Origin: Kitasatospora humi
GTDB taxonomy: Bacteria; Actinomycetota; Actinomycetes; Streptomycetales; Streptomycetaceae
NCBI RefSeq assembly: GCF_020907985.1
Contig: NZ_JAJJPA010000015.1
Span: 62,001 to 126,000 of the forward strand
DNA length: 64,000 nt
Reading direction: 5' to 3'
The position numbers were made by a program, and so were the translations under genes. The notes beneath the pieces were generated by a model. The model was not told where the DNA came from. It made no database searches and saw nothing but the letters and a program-made list of their open reading frames with translations. This document shows, one piece after another, positions 50,299-58,352 of this stretch (position 1 is the stretch's first letter; each line of letters begins with the position of its first letter).

Positions 50299-51104
50299 GG
50301 CGTGGCTCCTGGTCGGCGGATGGGCTCAGGGTATCCGGCCCGGCGGCCCAGGGCCCAGAGGGCGAGGAACCCGCCGGTGAACCCGATCACGTGCGCCAGG
50401 TAGGCGACGCCCGGCCCGGCCTGGTCCGCCGACCACCACTGCGTGGCGAACCAGAGCCCCAGCACCAGCCAGGCCGGGAAGCGCAGCGGCAGGAAGAGGA
50501 GCACCGGCACCAGCGCGGTCACCCGGGCCTTCGGGTAGAGCCGCAGGTAGCCGCCGAGCACCCCGGCGATCGCCCCCGAGGCGCCGACCAGCGGCCGCAG
50601 CGCCTGCGGGCCGGAGTGGGTGGTGAGCGCGTAGCCGTAGGTCGCGAGCAGCCCGGCCGCCAGATAGAAGACGAGGAACCGCGACCGCCCGAGCCGCTGC
50701 TCCACCGCCGGGCCGAAGACGAAGAGGAAGAGCATGTTGCCCAGCAGGTGCAGCCAGCCGCCGTGCACGAAGAGCGCGCTGACCGCGGAGACCGCCGGCA
50801 GCTTGCCCGGGGTGCGCTGCGGCGGGCAGTCCGGCAGCACCGGTGCCAGCCCGGCCAGCTGGGCGGACGTCAGCGGACGGTCGCTCAGCAGCTCCGCCGG
50901 GACGGCGCCCCAGCGCTGCTGGTAGCGCTGGGCGGCGCAGGCCCGGGCGGCGGGCTGGGTGCCGTAGGCCGGGTTGACCCCGCTCGGCCCGGCCAGGAAG
51001 ACCAGGCAGTTCACCGCGATCAGTAGGTGGCAGACCAGGGGTGCCGACTGCGCTCGGGTCGGGAGCATGAGCCGATGCATTCCGCGTCGAACCGGTGATG
51101 ACAC
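50295..51104 (-). CDS. Rhomboid-family intramembrane serine protease
   Basis: A 269-residue membrane protein with about six helices. The catalytic serine is in GASGAIAGVLGGYL (GxSG), and the catalytic histidine in YLAHVIGFTGGFLALW. The HGGWLHLLGNMLFLFVFGPA loop-helix is diagnostic of rhomboids. The first helix is followed by a loop of about 80 residues containing cysteines (ACAAQRYQQRW, LPDCPPQR). It cleaves transmembrane substrates within the membrane; the substrate is unknown. The start is uncertain: GTG at 51104 or ATG at 51080. It overlaps the AsnC-domain gene. Confidence 0.93.
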   Translation of the reverse strand: MSSPVRRGMHRLMLPTRAQSAPLVCHLLIAVNCLVFLAGPSGVNPAYGTQPAARACAAQRYQQRWGAVPAELLSDRPLTSAQLAGLAPVLPDCPPQRTPGKLPAVSAVSALFVHGGWLHLLGNMLFLFVFGPAVEQRLGRSRFLVFYLAAGLLATYGYALTTHSGPQALRPLVGASGAIAGVLGGYLRLYPKARVTALVPVLLFLPLRFPAWLVLGLWFATQWWSADQAGPGVAYLAHVIGFTGGFLALWALGRRAGYPEPIRRPGATP

Positions 51105-51271
51105 CCCGGTGACGGCGAACGAGTGAGCCGTCCGGGAGCTCGGGGCGGCGGCCGGGTGAGCCGTCCAGCACGTGGACGATCGGCCATCCGGCGGCCGCCG
51201 CCAAGGGCCCAGGCCCTAGGCTTGGTGCCCTGGCCGGAACCCGCTCCGGACCAGCGAACGAGAGGACTCCC

Positions 51272-51517
51272 ATGCCCGTCCCCGTGCCCACGGCCGAAAC
51301 CCGCTGGCGCTGCGCGCTCTGCGGCAATCTGACCCGTTTCGACGTGACCAAGTCCTCCCGGGTCGTCGAGTTCGTCCACCTCGACCTGGCCGGCGAGCCG
51401 CAGGTGGAGGAGCGCGAGGTGCTCAGCGAGACGGTGGAGTCGGTGCGCTGCCGCTGGTGCAACGCGGTCGACCAGGTGGAGCTGGTGCCCCGGCCGGACG
51501 CCGCCGGGGAAGCCTGA
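51272..51517 (+). CDS. Small zinc-ribbon protein
   Basis: An 81-residue protein with two CxxC knuckles, WRCALCGN near residue 14 and VRCRWCNAVDQ near residue 59, which together make a zinc ribbon. Between them is an acidic segment (VVEFVHLDLAGEPQVEEREV). Conserved in actinobacteria and without assigned function; nucleic-acid or protein binding is possible. ATG start after GAGAGGA. It directly precedes the NYN-domain nuclease gene on the same strand (113 bases), perhaps in one transcript. Confidence 0.85.
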   Translation: MPVPVPTAETRWRCALCGNLTRFDVTKSSRVVEFVHLDLAGEPQVEEREVLSETVESVRCRWCNAVDQVELVPRPDAAGEA

Positions 51518-51630
51518 CACCCTGGACCGGTGAGGGTGCCGCGTCCTGCGTGGTGTTCGTGGGATGCCGCGCACGAGACAATTGCACCGAGCGGTGTGTC
51601 AGGAGACCAGGGATCGGAGCCGAGGACGCG

Positions 51631-53040
51631 ATGGACGCAGCGAGTCAGGCCGCCGAGTCCGAGGGGCCCCAGCCCGCCGGCGGTGAGCCGGTGGCGGCTG
51701 ACGTCCCGAGCGACACCGGGGCCGGGCCGGTCGAGCAGCTCGACCGCCCGCTCCCCGAAGGCGTGCGCCGCCGGGTGGTGGGGCTGGCCGCCGACGCGCT
51801 CGGCGGGCTGCCGCTGACCGAGGTGCCGGCCACCCTGCGCCCGTACGCCAAGTTCACCGCCGCCCGCCGCGCCCGGTACGCCGGGACGGCGGTGGCCGCG
51901 GCGCTGGAGGCCGACCCGGTCTTCCGGACCCGGATAGCGGACCGGCTGCGGACCGGCCAGCCCGACCTGGTGGCGGCCCTGGAGGCCGGCCAGGTGCCGG
52001 GCGCGGCCGAGCCGCTGGACGTGGCGGCCGCCGCGTACCTGCTGCGCACCCGCGGCTGGACCCGCTTGGTGGCCGAGGCCGGTGAGCAGGCGGAGCGGGC
52101 CGAGGTGGCCGACGCGGCCGCCGAGGCCGCCCGGCTGGTGGAGAAGCTCCAGGAGGAGCTGGCCGCGACCAAGGCGGCGGCCCGGGCCGACCTGGAGCGC
52201 CAGCGCGCCGAGGGCGAGGGAGCGCGCCGCGAGCTGGAGGCGCTGCGCAAGAAGGTGCGCAGCCTGGAGAGCGACACCCGCCGGGCCCAGGCGGAGAGCC
52301 GCAAGCTGCAGGGCGAGCTGGACACCGCCAAGGCGGTGGCCGCCACCGAGCGGACCGGTCTGGAGAGCGAGAACCGGCGGCTGCGCCACCGGGTGGCCGA
52401 GCTGGAGGGCGCACTGGAGTCCGGCCGCCGGTCGGCGCGGGAGGGACGCAGCGTGGCCGACATGCGGCTGCGGCTGCTGCTGGACACCGTGCTGCAGTCC
52501 GCCCAGGGCCTGCAGCGCGAGCTGGCGCTGCCGGTCACCCAGCTGCACCCGGCCGACCTGGTGGACGCCGTGGTGCCGGGCACGGCCTCGCCGCACGACG
52601 TGGCCCGGCGCGCGCTGGCCGAGGACGATCCCGCGCTGCTGGACCAGCTGCTGGCGATCCCCCAGGTCCACCTGGTGGTGGACGGCTACAACGTGACCAA
52701 GACCGGCTACCCGGCGCTGCCGCTGGAGCAGCAGCGGCTGCGGCTGCTCGGCGGCCTGGCGATGCTGGCGCAGCGCACCCAGGCCGAGGTGACCTGCGTC
52801 TTCGACGGGCAGGACCTGGACGTGCCGGTGATCATGGCACCGCCGCGCGGGGTGCGGGTGCGGTTCAGCCGGACCGGGCAGACCGCGGACGAGCTGATCC
52901 GCCAGCTGGTCCGGGCCGAGCCGCAGGGCCGCCCGGTGGTGGTGGTGTCGGCCGACCGGGAGGTGGCCGACGGCGTGCGCGAGGCCGGTGCGCGCCCGGT
53001 CTCCTCGGTCCTGCTGCTCAACCGCCTGGCCCGGAGCTGA
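51631..53040 (+). CDS. NYN (PIN-like) domain RNase-like protein with coiled coil
   Basis: A 469-residue protein. After an acidic leader comes a helical region (RVVGLAADALGGLPLTEVPA, YAKFTAARRARYAG). A long coiled coil (about 165-310) follows, and the C-terminal NYN/YacP-like nuclease domain starts near residue 345: VHLVVDGYNVTKTGYPALPL, AEVTCVFDGQDLD, VRVRFSRTGQTADELIRQLV, VVVVSADREVADGVREAGAR. The acidic residues in DGYN, FDG, ADE and SADRE match the metal site of the family, expected to cleave RNA. GAGG lies 5 bases before the ATG at 51631. Substrate is unknown. Confidence 0.9.
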   Translation: MDAASQAAESEGPQPAGGEPVAADVPSDTGAGPVEQLDRPLPEGVRRRVVGLAADALGGLPLTEVPATLRPYAKFTAARRARYAGTAVAAALEADPVFRTRIADRLRTGQPDLVAALEAGQVPGAAEPLDVAAAAYLLRTRGWTRLVAEAGEQAERAEVADAAAEAARLVEKLQEELAATKAAARADLERQRAEGEGARRELEALRKKVRSLESDTRRAQAESRKLQGELDTAKAVAATERTGLESENRRLRHRVAELEGALESGRRSAREGRSVADMRLRLLLDTVLQSAQGLQRELALPVTQLHPADLVDAVVPGTASPHDVARRALAEDDPALLDQLLAIPQVHLVVDGYNVTKTGYPALPLEQQRLRLLGGLAMLAQRTQAEVTCVFDGQDLDVPVIMAPPRGVRVRFSRTGQTADELIRQLVRAEPQGRPVVVVSADREVADGVREAGARPVSSVLLLNRLARS

Positions 53041-53226
53041 GCCGCTGTTCGCGCACCGACGGCCCGCTGGTGGTGAAGGCCCGGTGAAAGCCGTTCGACC
53101 GGGGCCGGTTCGTGGGTCGGGAGAGTGGCGCCGGCATCCGATGTTCAGTAGGGTCCGGCGGCAACCCTGTTTTTCCGGCCACTCACCCGATCAGGTGGGG
53201 CGTCGGTGGAAGAAGGAGCGGGTCCA

Positions 53227-54252
53227 GTGGCGTCCCACCGTCGTCCCAGGCAGCCGAGCCGCGCGCGGGTCTACGTCTTCACCACGGCCGCGGCCACCGC
53301 GGTGGCCCTCTCCGCGCAGCCGGGCGCCTGGGCCGATCCCAAGCCGTCGGTGGACGACGTCAAGGCGCAGGTCGACGGGTTGAACCAGCAGGTCGAGGCG
53401 GCGTCCGAGAAGTACGACGGGGCCAATGAGCACGCCGCCCAGCTGCGCCTGCAGGCCGCGCAGCTGCAGGACCAGGTGGCCCGCACCCAGCAGCAGGTGA
53501 CGGACCTGGAGTCCGGTCTGGCGGCGGTGGCGGGCGACCAGTACCGCAACGACGGGATCGACCCCGCGGTCCAGGTGATGCTCGACTCCGACCCGCAGAG
53601 CTACCTGGCCCAGACGGCCAGCATGCAGATGGCCACCACCTCCGAGGCCGACGCGCTGAAGTCGCTCCTCGGCGAGCAGCGCAAGCTGGACCAGGAGAAG
53701 AAGGAAGCCGCCGACACGCTGGCCGAGCTGGACCGCACCACCCAGGAGCTGAACTCGGCCAAGACCGACGTGCAGTCCAAGTTGGCGGCGGCGCAGCAGC
53801 TGCTGGGTTCGCTGAGCGCCGCCGACCGGGCCGCGGTCACCGCCGACGACCGCGCTTCGCGCGGCGACACCCGCACGCCGGTGGGCCTGCCGCAGGCCGG
53901 CGGGTACGCGGGCAGCGCCGTGCAGTACGCGCTGTCCCGGCTGGGCGACTACTACGTCTGGGGCGCGACCGGCGCGACCACCTTCGACTGCTCGGGCTTG
54001 ATGCAGTGGTCCTACGCGCGGGCCGGCGTCTCGCTGCCGCGCACCTCGCAGGAGCAGGCCACGGTCGGCACCGCGGTGCCCGGCCTGGCCCAGGCGCAGC
54101 CCGGCGACCTGGTGATCTACGGGAACGACGCGCACCACGTCGGGATGTACATCGGCAACGGCAAGGTGGTGCACGCCCCGCACACCGGCGACGTGGTGCG
54201 GGTCGCCGACGCCGCGTCGATCGGTCCGATCAAGACCATCCGCCGGGTCTGA
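53227..54252 (+). CDS. Secreted NlpC/P60 peptidoglycan endopeptidase (first of three)
   Basis: A 341-residue cell-wall hydrolase cleaving D-Glu-DAP bonds in stem peptides (family knowledge). It begins VASHRRPRQPSR with an export signal (ATAVALSAQPGAWA). A coiled coil (about 40-205) auto-inhibits or localises such enzymes. The NlpC/P60 domain has the nucleophile in TFDCSGLMQWSYARAG and the histidine in DAHHVGMYIGNG, then VHAPHTGDVV. GTG at 53227 with AGGAG 8 bases upstream. Paralogues follow at 54729 and 56016. A -10-like TAGGGT lies at 53149-53154, but no good -35. Confidence 0.94.
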   Translation: MASHRRPRQPSRARVYVFTTAAATAVALSAQPGAWADPKPSVDDVKAQVDGLNQQVEAASEKYDGANEHAAQLRLQAAQLQDQVARTQQQVTDLESGLAAVAGDQYRNDGIDPAVQVMLDSDPQSYLAQTASMQMATTSEADALKSLLGEQRKLDQEKKEAADTLAELDRTTQELNSAKTDVQSKLAAAQQLLGSLSAADRAAVTADDRASRGDTRTPVGLPQAGGYAGSAVQYALSRLGDYYVWGATGATTFDCSGLMQWSYARAGVSLPRTSQEQATVGTAVPGLAQAQPGDLVIYGNDAHHVGMYIGNGKVVHAPHTGDVVRVADAASIGPIKTIRRV

Positions 54253-54437
54253 CCGATCCGCCGCCTCCCCGTCGAGCCGCCTGACGGGCGTTCGTCCTGA
54301 GGGCCGGTCAGCCTGCGTCCTGGAAGCCCGAGTGGTCCCGCTGTGAGCCGGGACACCCGTTCGACTGCCGCTTGGTCACTGACGGGTGATCCGCATATCA
54401 CGGACAGTCAAAATTAGTCCGTAATTCCGACAAGGAT

Positions 54438-54467
54438 TTGAACACATCACGGATGTGTTACTAGGGT
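54438..54467 (+). promoter_or_regulatory. Promoter with palindromic operator in its spacer, upstream of the c-di-AMP riboswitch
   Basis: -35 TTGAAC (54438-54443), 18-base spacer, -10 TAGGGT (54462-54467). The spacer and the end of the -35 form a perfect inverted repeat AACACATCACGGATGTGTT (54441-54459, 8-bp arms, 3-base centre). A further repeat ACGGAC-n11-GTCCGT lies at 54400-54422. A protein bound here would be expected to block RNA polymerase. This is part of the 476-base gap between the first two NlpC/P60 genes. Confidence 0.7.
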
Positions 54468-54519
54468 CGGTTCCAGACCGTCGCGATGGCGTTCACCCGA
54501 CCCGGGTGACAGCGGGGGT

Positions 54520-54712
54520 CACCGCCGAGTTCGGAAAGCAGCGCGGGCAGTTGACTGCCCGAGAGGAGCCCCTGCGGGGGGCTGCTGCGGACCGGAGCCG
54601 GGGAACCACTCGTTCCTCCGGGGTGAATCGGCGCCAGGTCGGCTCCCGGGCCGGTGAGGCGTCGTAGGGCATGCTTCCGGCCCGAACCCGTCAGCTCACC
54701 CGGTAGGCGGCC
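54520..54712 (+). ncRNA. c-di-AMP riboswitch (ydaO/yuaA type)
   Basis: The leader contains the conserved ydaO elements in order: GAGCCGGGGAACCACTCGTT, then CCGGGGTGAATCGGCG, GTAGGGC, TTCCGGCCCGAACCCGTCAG and CCGGTAGGCGG. An outer helix pairs CCGCC (54522-54526) with GGCGG (54706-54710). It ends 17 bases before the GTG of the second NlpC/P60 gene. In streptomycetes the same class controls rpfA and other cell-wall hydrolases, turning them off when c-di-AMP is high. The exact ends are approximate. Confidence 0.9.
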
Positions 54713-54728
54713 CGAGGAAGAAGGATTC

Positions 54729-55838
54729 GTGGCGTCCCATCGTCGTCCCAAGCCCGTCGGCCGAACGCGCGCGTCGATCCTGACCGCCGCTGCCGCGACC
54801 GCCGTCGCCCTGTCCACCCAGACCAGCGCGCACGCCGACCCGGCGCCGACGCTGGACCAGGTGAAGACCCAGGTCGACGACCTCAACGAGAAGGCCGAGG
54901 CGGCCAACCAGGCCTACCTGGAGGCCCAGTCCAAGCAGCAGACGCTGCAGAAGCAGGTCGGCGACCTGCAGGACCAGGTGGCCAGGCAGCAGGACCAGGT
55001 GACCAACCTGCAGAACGGCCTGGCGGGCGTGGCCGCCGACCAGTACGCCAACGACGGGATATCCCCGACGGTTCAGCTGATGCTGAACTCGAACCCGGAC
55101 AACTTCCTCAACCAGGCCGGCTCGATCAACCAGCTGAACACCTCCCAGGGCGAGACGCTGAAGGAGCTCCAGCAGGAGCAGCGCAAGCTCGACCAGGACA
55201 AGGCCGACGCGAGCGGCAAGCTGGCCGAGCTCGACTCCATCACCGCCCAGCTGAAGTCCGCCAAGGACGACGCCCAGGCCAAGTTGAAGGCCGCCCAGGA
55301 CCTGCTCAACTCGCTGACCGAGCAGCAGAAGCAGGCCATTGCCGCGCAGGAGGCCCAGGCCGCCGCCGCTGCCCAGGCCGCCGCCGCCCAGGCCCAGGCG
55401 CAGTCCCAGGCGCAGTCCCAGGCCGACCAGCAGGGCGCCGCCTCCCGCGGTGCCGCCCGCACCGACCTGAGCAGCATCCCGGCCGGTTCGCACGCGCAGG
55501 CCGCCATCGCCGCCGCCGAGTCGGCGCTGGGCGCGCCCTACGTCTACGGCGCGGCCGGTCCGTCCTCGTTCGACTGCTCGGGCCTGATGCAGTGGGCCTA
55601 CGCGAAGGCCGGCGTCTCGCTGCCGCGCACCTCCGAGGAGCAGGCCACGGCCGGCACCAACGTGGGCACCGACATCGCCAACGCGCAGCCCGGTGACCTG
55701 ATCATCTACTTCCAGGACGAGCACCACGTCGGCATGTACGTGGGTGGCGGGCAGATCATCCACGCCCCGCACACCGGCGCGAACGTGCGCTACGAGAACG
55801 CCACGGTGATGCCGATCGCGGCCATCATCCGCCCGTGA
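54729..55838 (+). CDS. Secreted NlpC/P60 peptidoglycan endopeptidase (second, riboswitch-controlled)
   Basis: A 369-residue paralogue of the preceding gene, with nearly the same start (VASHRRPKPVGR) and an export signal ending SAHA. The coiled coil (about 40-215) ends in an Ala/Gln-rich stretch (AAAAQAAAAQAQAQSQAQSQ). The catalytic domain shows SSFDCSGLMQWAYAKAG and DEHHVGMYVGGG, then IIHAPHTGAN. GTG at 54729; a purine-rich GAAGAAGGA lies just upstream. It has its own promoter and the c-di-AMP riboswitch, so its expression should follow turgor/c-di-AMP rather than that of its neighbours. Followed by a terminator. Confidence 0.94.
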   Translation: MASHRRPKPVGRTRASILTAAAATAVALSTQTSAHADPAPTLDQVKTQVDDLNEKAEAANQAYLEAQSKQQTLQKQVGDLQDQVARQQDQVTNLQNGLAGVAADQYANDGISPTVQLMLNSNPDNFLNQAGSINQLNTSQGETLKELQQEQRKLDQDKADASGKLAELDSITAQLKSAKDDAQAKLKAAQDLLNSLTEQQKQAIAAQEAQAAAAAQAAAAQAQAQSQAQSQADQQGAASRGAARTDLSSIPAGSHAQAAIAAAESALGAPYVYGAAGPSSFDCSGLMQWAYAKAGVSLPRTSEEQATAGTNVGTDIANAQPGDLIIYFQDEHHVGMYVGGGQIIHAPHTGANVRYENATVMPIAAIIRP

Positions 55839-55860
55839 CGCACCCCTGACGGTTCGTCAG

Positions 55861-55899
55861 GAGAGAGCCCGGTCCCCGCAGCGGGGGCCGGGCTCTCTC
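55861..55899 (+). terminator. Terminator after the second NlpC/P60 gene
   Basis: A 19-bp stem with one G-U pair, starting GAGAGAGCCCGG, with a tiny CAG loop, 22 bases beyond the stop. Confidence 0.9.
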
Positions 55900-55944
55900 G
55901 GTTGGATGTCCGATTCGGGATCAAATATTCGTATCGGCGAGGGT

Positions 55945-55974
55945 TTGGACTCGTCCGTCCTGACTCGCTAACGT
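55945..55974 (+). promoter_or_regulatory. Promoter of the third NlpC/P60 gene
   Basis: -35 TTGGAC (55945-55950), 18-base spacer, -10 TAACGT (55969-55974), about 40 bases before the ATG at 56016. The spacing is the same as in the promoter at 54438. Confidence 0.65.
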
Positions 55975-56015
55975 CGGCGCCGATCTGTTCCGCCGCCGAT
56001 TGGAGTCGTCAGCCC

Positions 56016-57095
56016 ATGACGATGCCGCAACGCCCGGTGCTCCCGGGCCGCACTCCCCAGCAGGGCGCCGCGCGTCGGCTCTCCCGGGTGCTGGCGGTCA
56101 CCGCCGCCGCCACCACGGCGCTGGCGATAACGGCGGGCAGCGCGGCGCAGGCGGCACCGGGCAGCCCCGTCCCGGGCCGGACCGACGTCAAGGCGCAGGT
56201 GGACCAGCTCTACACGGAGGCCGAACAGGCGTCGGAGCGGTCCAACGCCGCCGAGGAGGACGCGAAGCGGCTGCAGCGCGAGGCGGCCGAGCTGCAGGCC
56301 GCGGTGGCCCGGGACCAGGAGGCGGTCGCCGAGACCCGCACCGCGCTCGCCGAGATCGCCGCCGCCCAGTACCGGTCCGGCGGGCTGGACCCGACCGTGC
56401 AGCTGATGCTCTCCAGCGACCCGACCCGTTACCTGGCCGAGGCCCGCAGCCTCGGGCAGGCGGGTGAGCAGCGGGCCGACTCGCTGCGCCTGCTCCAGCA
56501 GCAGGAGCGCGCCCTGGACCAGCGCCGGGCCGAGGCGACCGCCAAACTCGCCCAGCTGGAGGCGGTGCGCACCACGCTGGGGCAGAGCAGGCAGCAGCTG
56601 CAGGACAAGCTGAGGAGCGCCCAGGCCCTGCTCGGCACCCTGACCGCCGACGACCGGGCGCAGCTGGCCGCGCAGGACGAGCGGGACGCCGAGCAGCGCG
56701 CCACCCGCGGCACCGACCGGCTCGACCTCGGCAGCGCACCGCCCGCCTCCGACCGCGCCGGCCTCGCGGTGGCCGCGGCGCTGAGCCGGCTCGGCTCGCC
56801 CTACGTCTACGGAGCCACCGGGCCCGATGCCTTCGACTGCTCCGGTCTGATGTACTGGGCCTGGCGGCAGGCCGGAGTGAACCTGCCGCGCACCTCCCAG
56901 CAGCAGGCGTTCGGGGGGCGGCGGATCAGCCTGGCCGAGGCGCAACCGGGAGACTTGGTGATCTTCTTCAAGGACATGCACCACGTCGGCATGTACGTCG
57001 GCGGCGGCACGGTGGTCCATGCCCCGCACCCGGGAGCCCGGGTGCGCTACGAGAGCGTCTCGGCGATGCCGGTCGTAGCGGTGGTGCGGGTCTGA
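56016..57095 (+). CDS. Secreted NlpC/P60 peptidoglycan endopeptidase (third of three)
   Basis: A 359-residue, more diverged paralogue: N-terminus MTMPQRPVLPGRTPQQ, export signal (VTAAATTALAITAGSAAQAA), arginine-richer coiled coil (about 60-230). The catalytic domain shows DAFDCSGLMYWAWRQAG and DMHHVGMYVGGG, then VVHAPHPGARV. The ATG at 56016 gives the expected signal length; GGAG is 11 bases upstream. Its own promoter is upstream. It is followed after only 8 bases by a putative metallopeptidase gene, so the two are probably co-transcribed. Confidence 0.93.
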   Translation: MTMPQRPVLPGRTPQQGAARRLSRVLAVTAAATTALAITAGSAAQAAPGSPVPGRTDVKAQVDQLYTEAEQASERSNAAEEDAKRLQREAAELQAAVARDQEAVAETRTALAEIAAAQYRSGGLDPTVQLMLSSDPTRYLAEARSLGQAGEQRADSLRLLQQQERALDQRRAEATAKLAQLEAVRTTLGQSRQQLQDKLRSAQALLGTLTADDRAQLAAQDERDAEQRATRGTDRLDLGSAPPASDRAGLAVAAALSRLGSPYVYGATGPDAFDCSGLMYWAWRQAGVNLPRTSQQQAFGGRRISLAEAQPGDLVIFFKDMHHVGMYVGGGTVVHAPHPGARVRYESVSAMPVVAVVRV

Positions 57096-57103
57096 GCGCC
57101 GGG

Positions 57104-58321
57104 ATGGGGGTCCCCCCGGCCGATGGCTGGAGGACGGTGCCCGCGCAGAGCACGGCGCACCCCGGTGCGGTCAGCGGCGCCGGGGTGCCGCGGCGTACCG
57201 CGCTGCTGCTGGTGGCGGGGGCGCTCACCCAACTGTCGCTGCCGCTGACCGCGGCGCCGCGGACCGTCGAGGCCTCGACGGACGGCCGGCTCGCCGCCGA
57301 CCGGCTGGCCGCACTGCTCGCCCGCCGCGCCGACCGGCTGCGCACCGGCGAGCTGGCCGCACTGCCGCTGGCCGAGCTGGACTACCGCCCGGTCGACTGG
57401 GACGCCGGCACGGTCACCGCCGAGCTGCGGTACCGGTGGCTCGGCTACGACGACTACCCCGCGGTGCTGCAGCGCCGGCTCACCCTGGCCGGCGCCGCGG
57501 TGACCGGGGAGACCGCAGCCCCGGGCGCCGCCGCGGCCCCCTGGGACCTGGGTGCGCCGAACCCGGTGCGCGGGGCGCGCTGCCTGGTGCTCGGCCCCGC
57601 CGGCCCGGCCGAGCTCGGCGCGCTGGCGGCGATCGGCGACCACGCGGTGCCGACCGTCAGCGCCGTCTGGGGGACCGGCTGGGCGGGCCGACTGGTGCTG
57701 CAACTTCCCGGCAGCGAGGCACAGTTCGCGCAGTTGCTGGGGGTCGATCCGAGCAGCTACCAGGACATAGCCGCGGTGACCAGCGCGGCGGCCGGTGCGC
57801 CGCTGCACACCCCCGCCGACCGGGTGATGGTCAATCCGGACGCCTTCCGGCAGCTCAGCGAGGTCGGCAAGCAGGTGGTCGTCACCCACGAGACCACCCA
57901 TGTGGCGACCCGCGGTGACACCCGCCCCTGGACCCCGCTCTGGCTCTCCGAGGGTGTGGCGGACTGGACCGCCTACCTGGAGACCGGCCGCACCGCCCGG
58001 CAGATCGCGCCCGAGCTGACCCAGGACGTGGCGGTCGGCAAGCTGCCCACCGCGCTGCCCGCGGACACCGACTTCGCGGCCGGGGCCCAGGGCATAGCCC
58101 AGGCCTATGAGCTCTCCTGGCTGGCCTGCGACCTGATCGCCCGGCGGCACGGCCGGCAGGCGCTGGTCGACTTCTACCGCGCGGTCGGCGCGGCCGGGCC
58201 TGGCGCGGGGCGGGACCAACTGCTCGACCAGCTGTTCCGGCGTCAACTGGGCTACGGTCTGGCGCAGTTCACCCAGGACTGGATCGGCGAGGTGGAGCGG
58301 CAGCTGTCGCCGCAGGCGTGA
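57104..58321 (+). CDS. Putative secreted gluzincin-type metallopeptidase
   Basis: A 405-residue protein with an N-terminal hydrophobic signal (TALLLVAGALTQLSLPLTAA). A central domain (RYRWLGYDDYPAVLQRRLTL) precedes a zinc-site region VVVTHETTHVATRG. HETTH (262-266) is followed by Glu283 in WLSEGVADW, the HExxH...E spacing of M1-like/Peptidase_MA gluzincins. The C-terminal helices are EVERQLSPQ and DLIARRHGRQALVDFYRAVG. The substrate is unknown; its place next to an NlpC/P60 gene suggests processing of envelope proteins. Start at ATG 57104; a GTG at 57137 is also possible. Confidence 0.8.
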   Translation: MGVPPADGWRTVPAQSTAHPGAVSGAGVPRRTALLLVAGALTQLSLPLTAAPRTVEASTDGRLAADRLAALLARRADRLRTGELAALPLAELDYRPVDWDAGTVTAELRYRWLGYDDYPAVLQRRLTLAGAAVTGETAAPGAAAAPWDLGAPNPVRGARCLVLGPAGPAELGALAAIGDHAVPTVSAVWGTGWAGRLVLQLPGSEAQFAQLLGVDPSSYQDIAAVTSAAAGAPLHTPADRVMVNPDAFRQLSEVGKQVVVTHETTHVATRGDTRPWTPLWLSEGVADWTAYLETGRTARQIAPELTQDVAVGKLPTALPADTDFAAGAQGIAQAYELSWLACDLIARRHGRQALVDFYRAVGAAGPGAGRDQLLDQLFRRQLGYGLAQFTQDWIGEVERQLSPQA

Positions 58322-58352
58322 GGCCGGGCCCTCGTGCGACGCGGGCCGTCGG

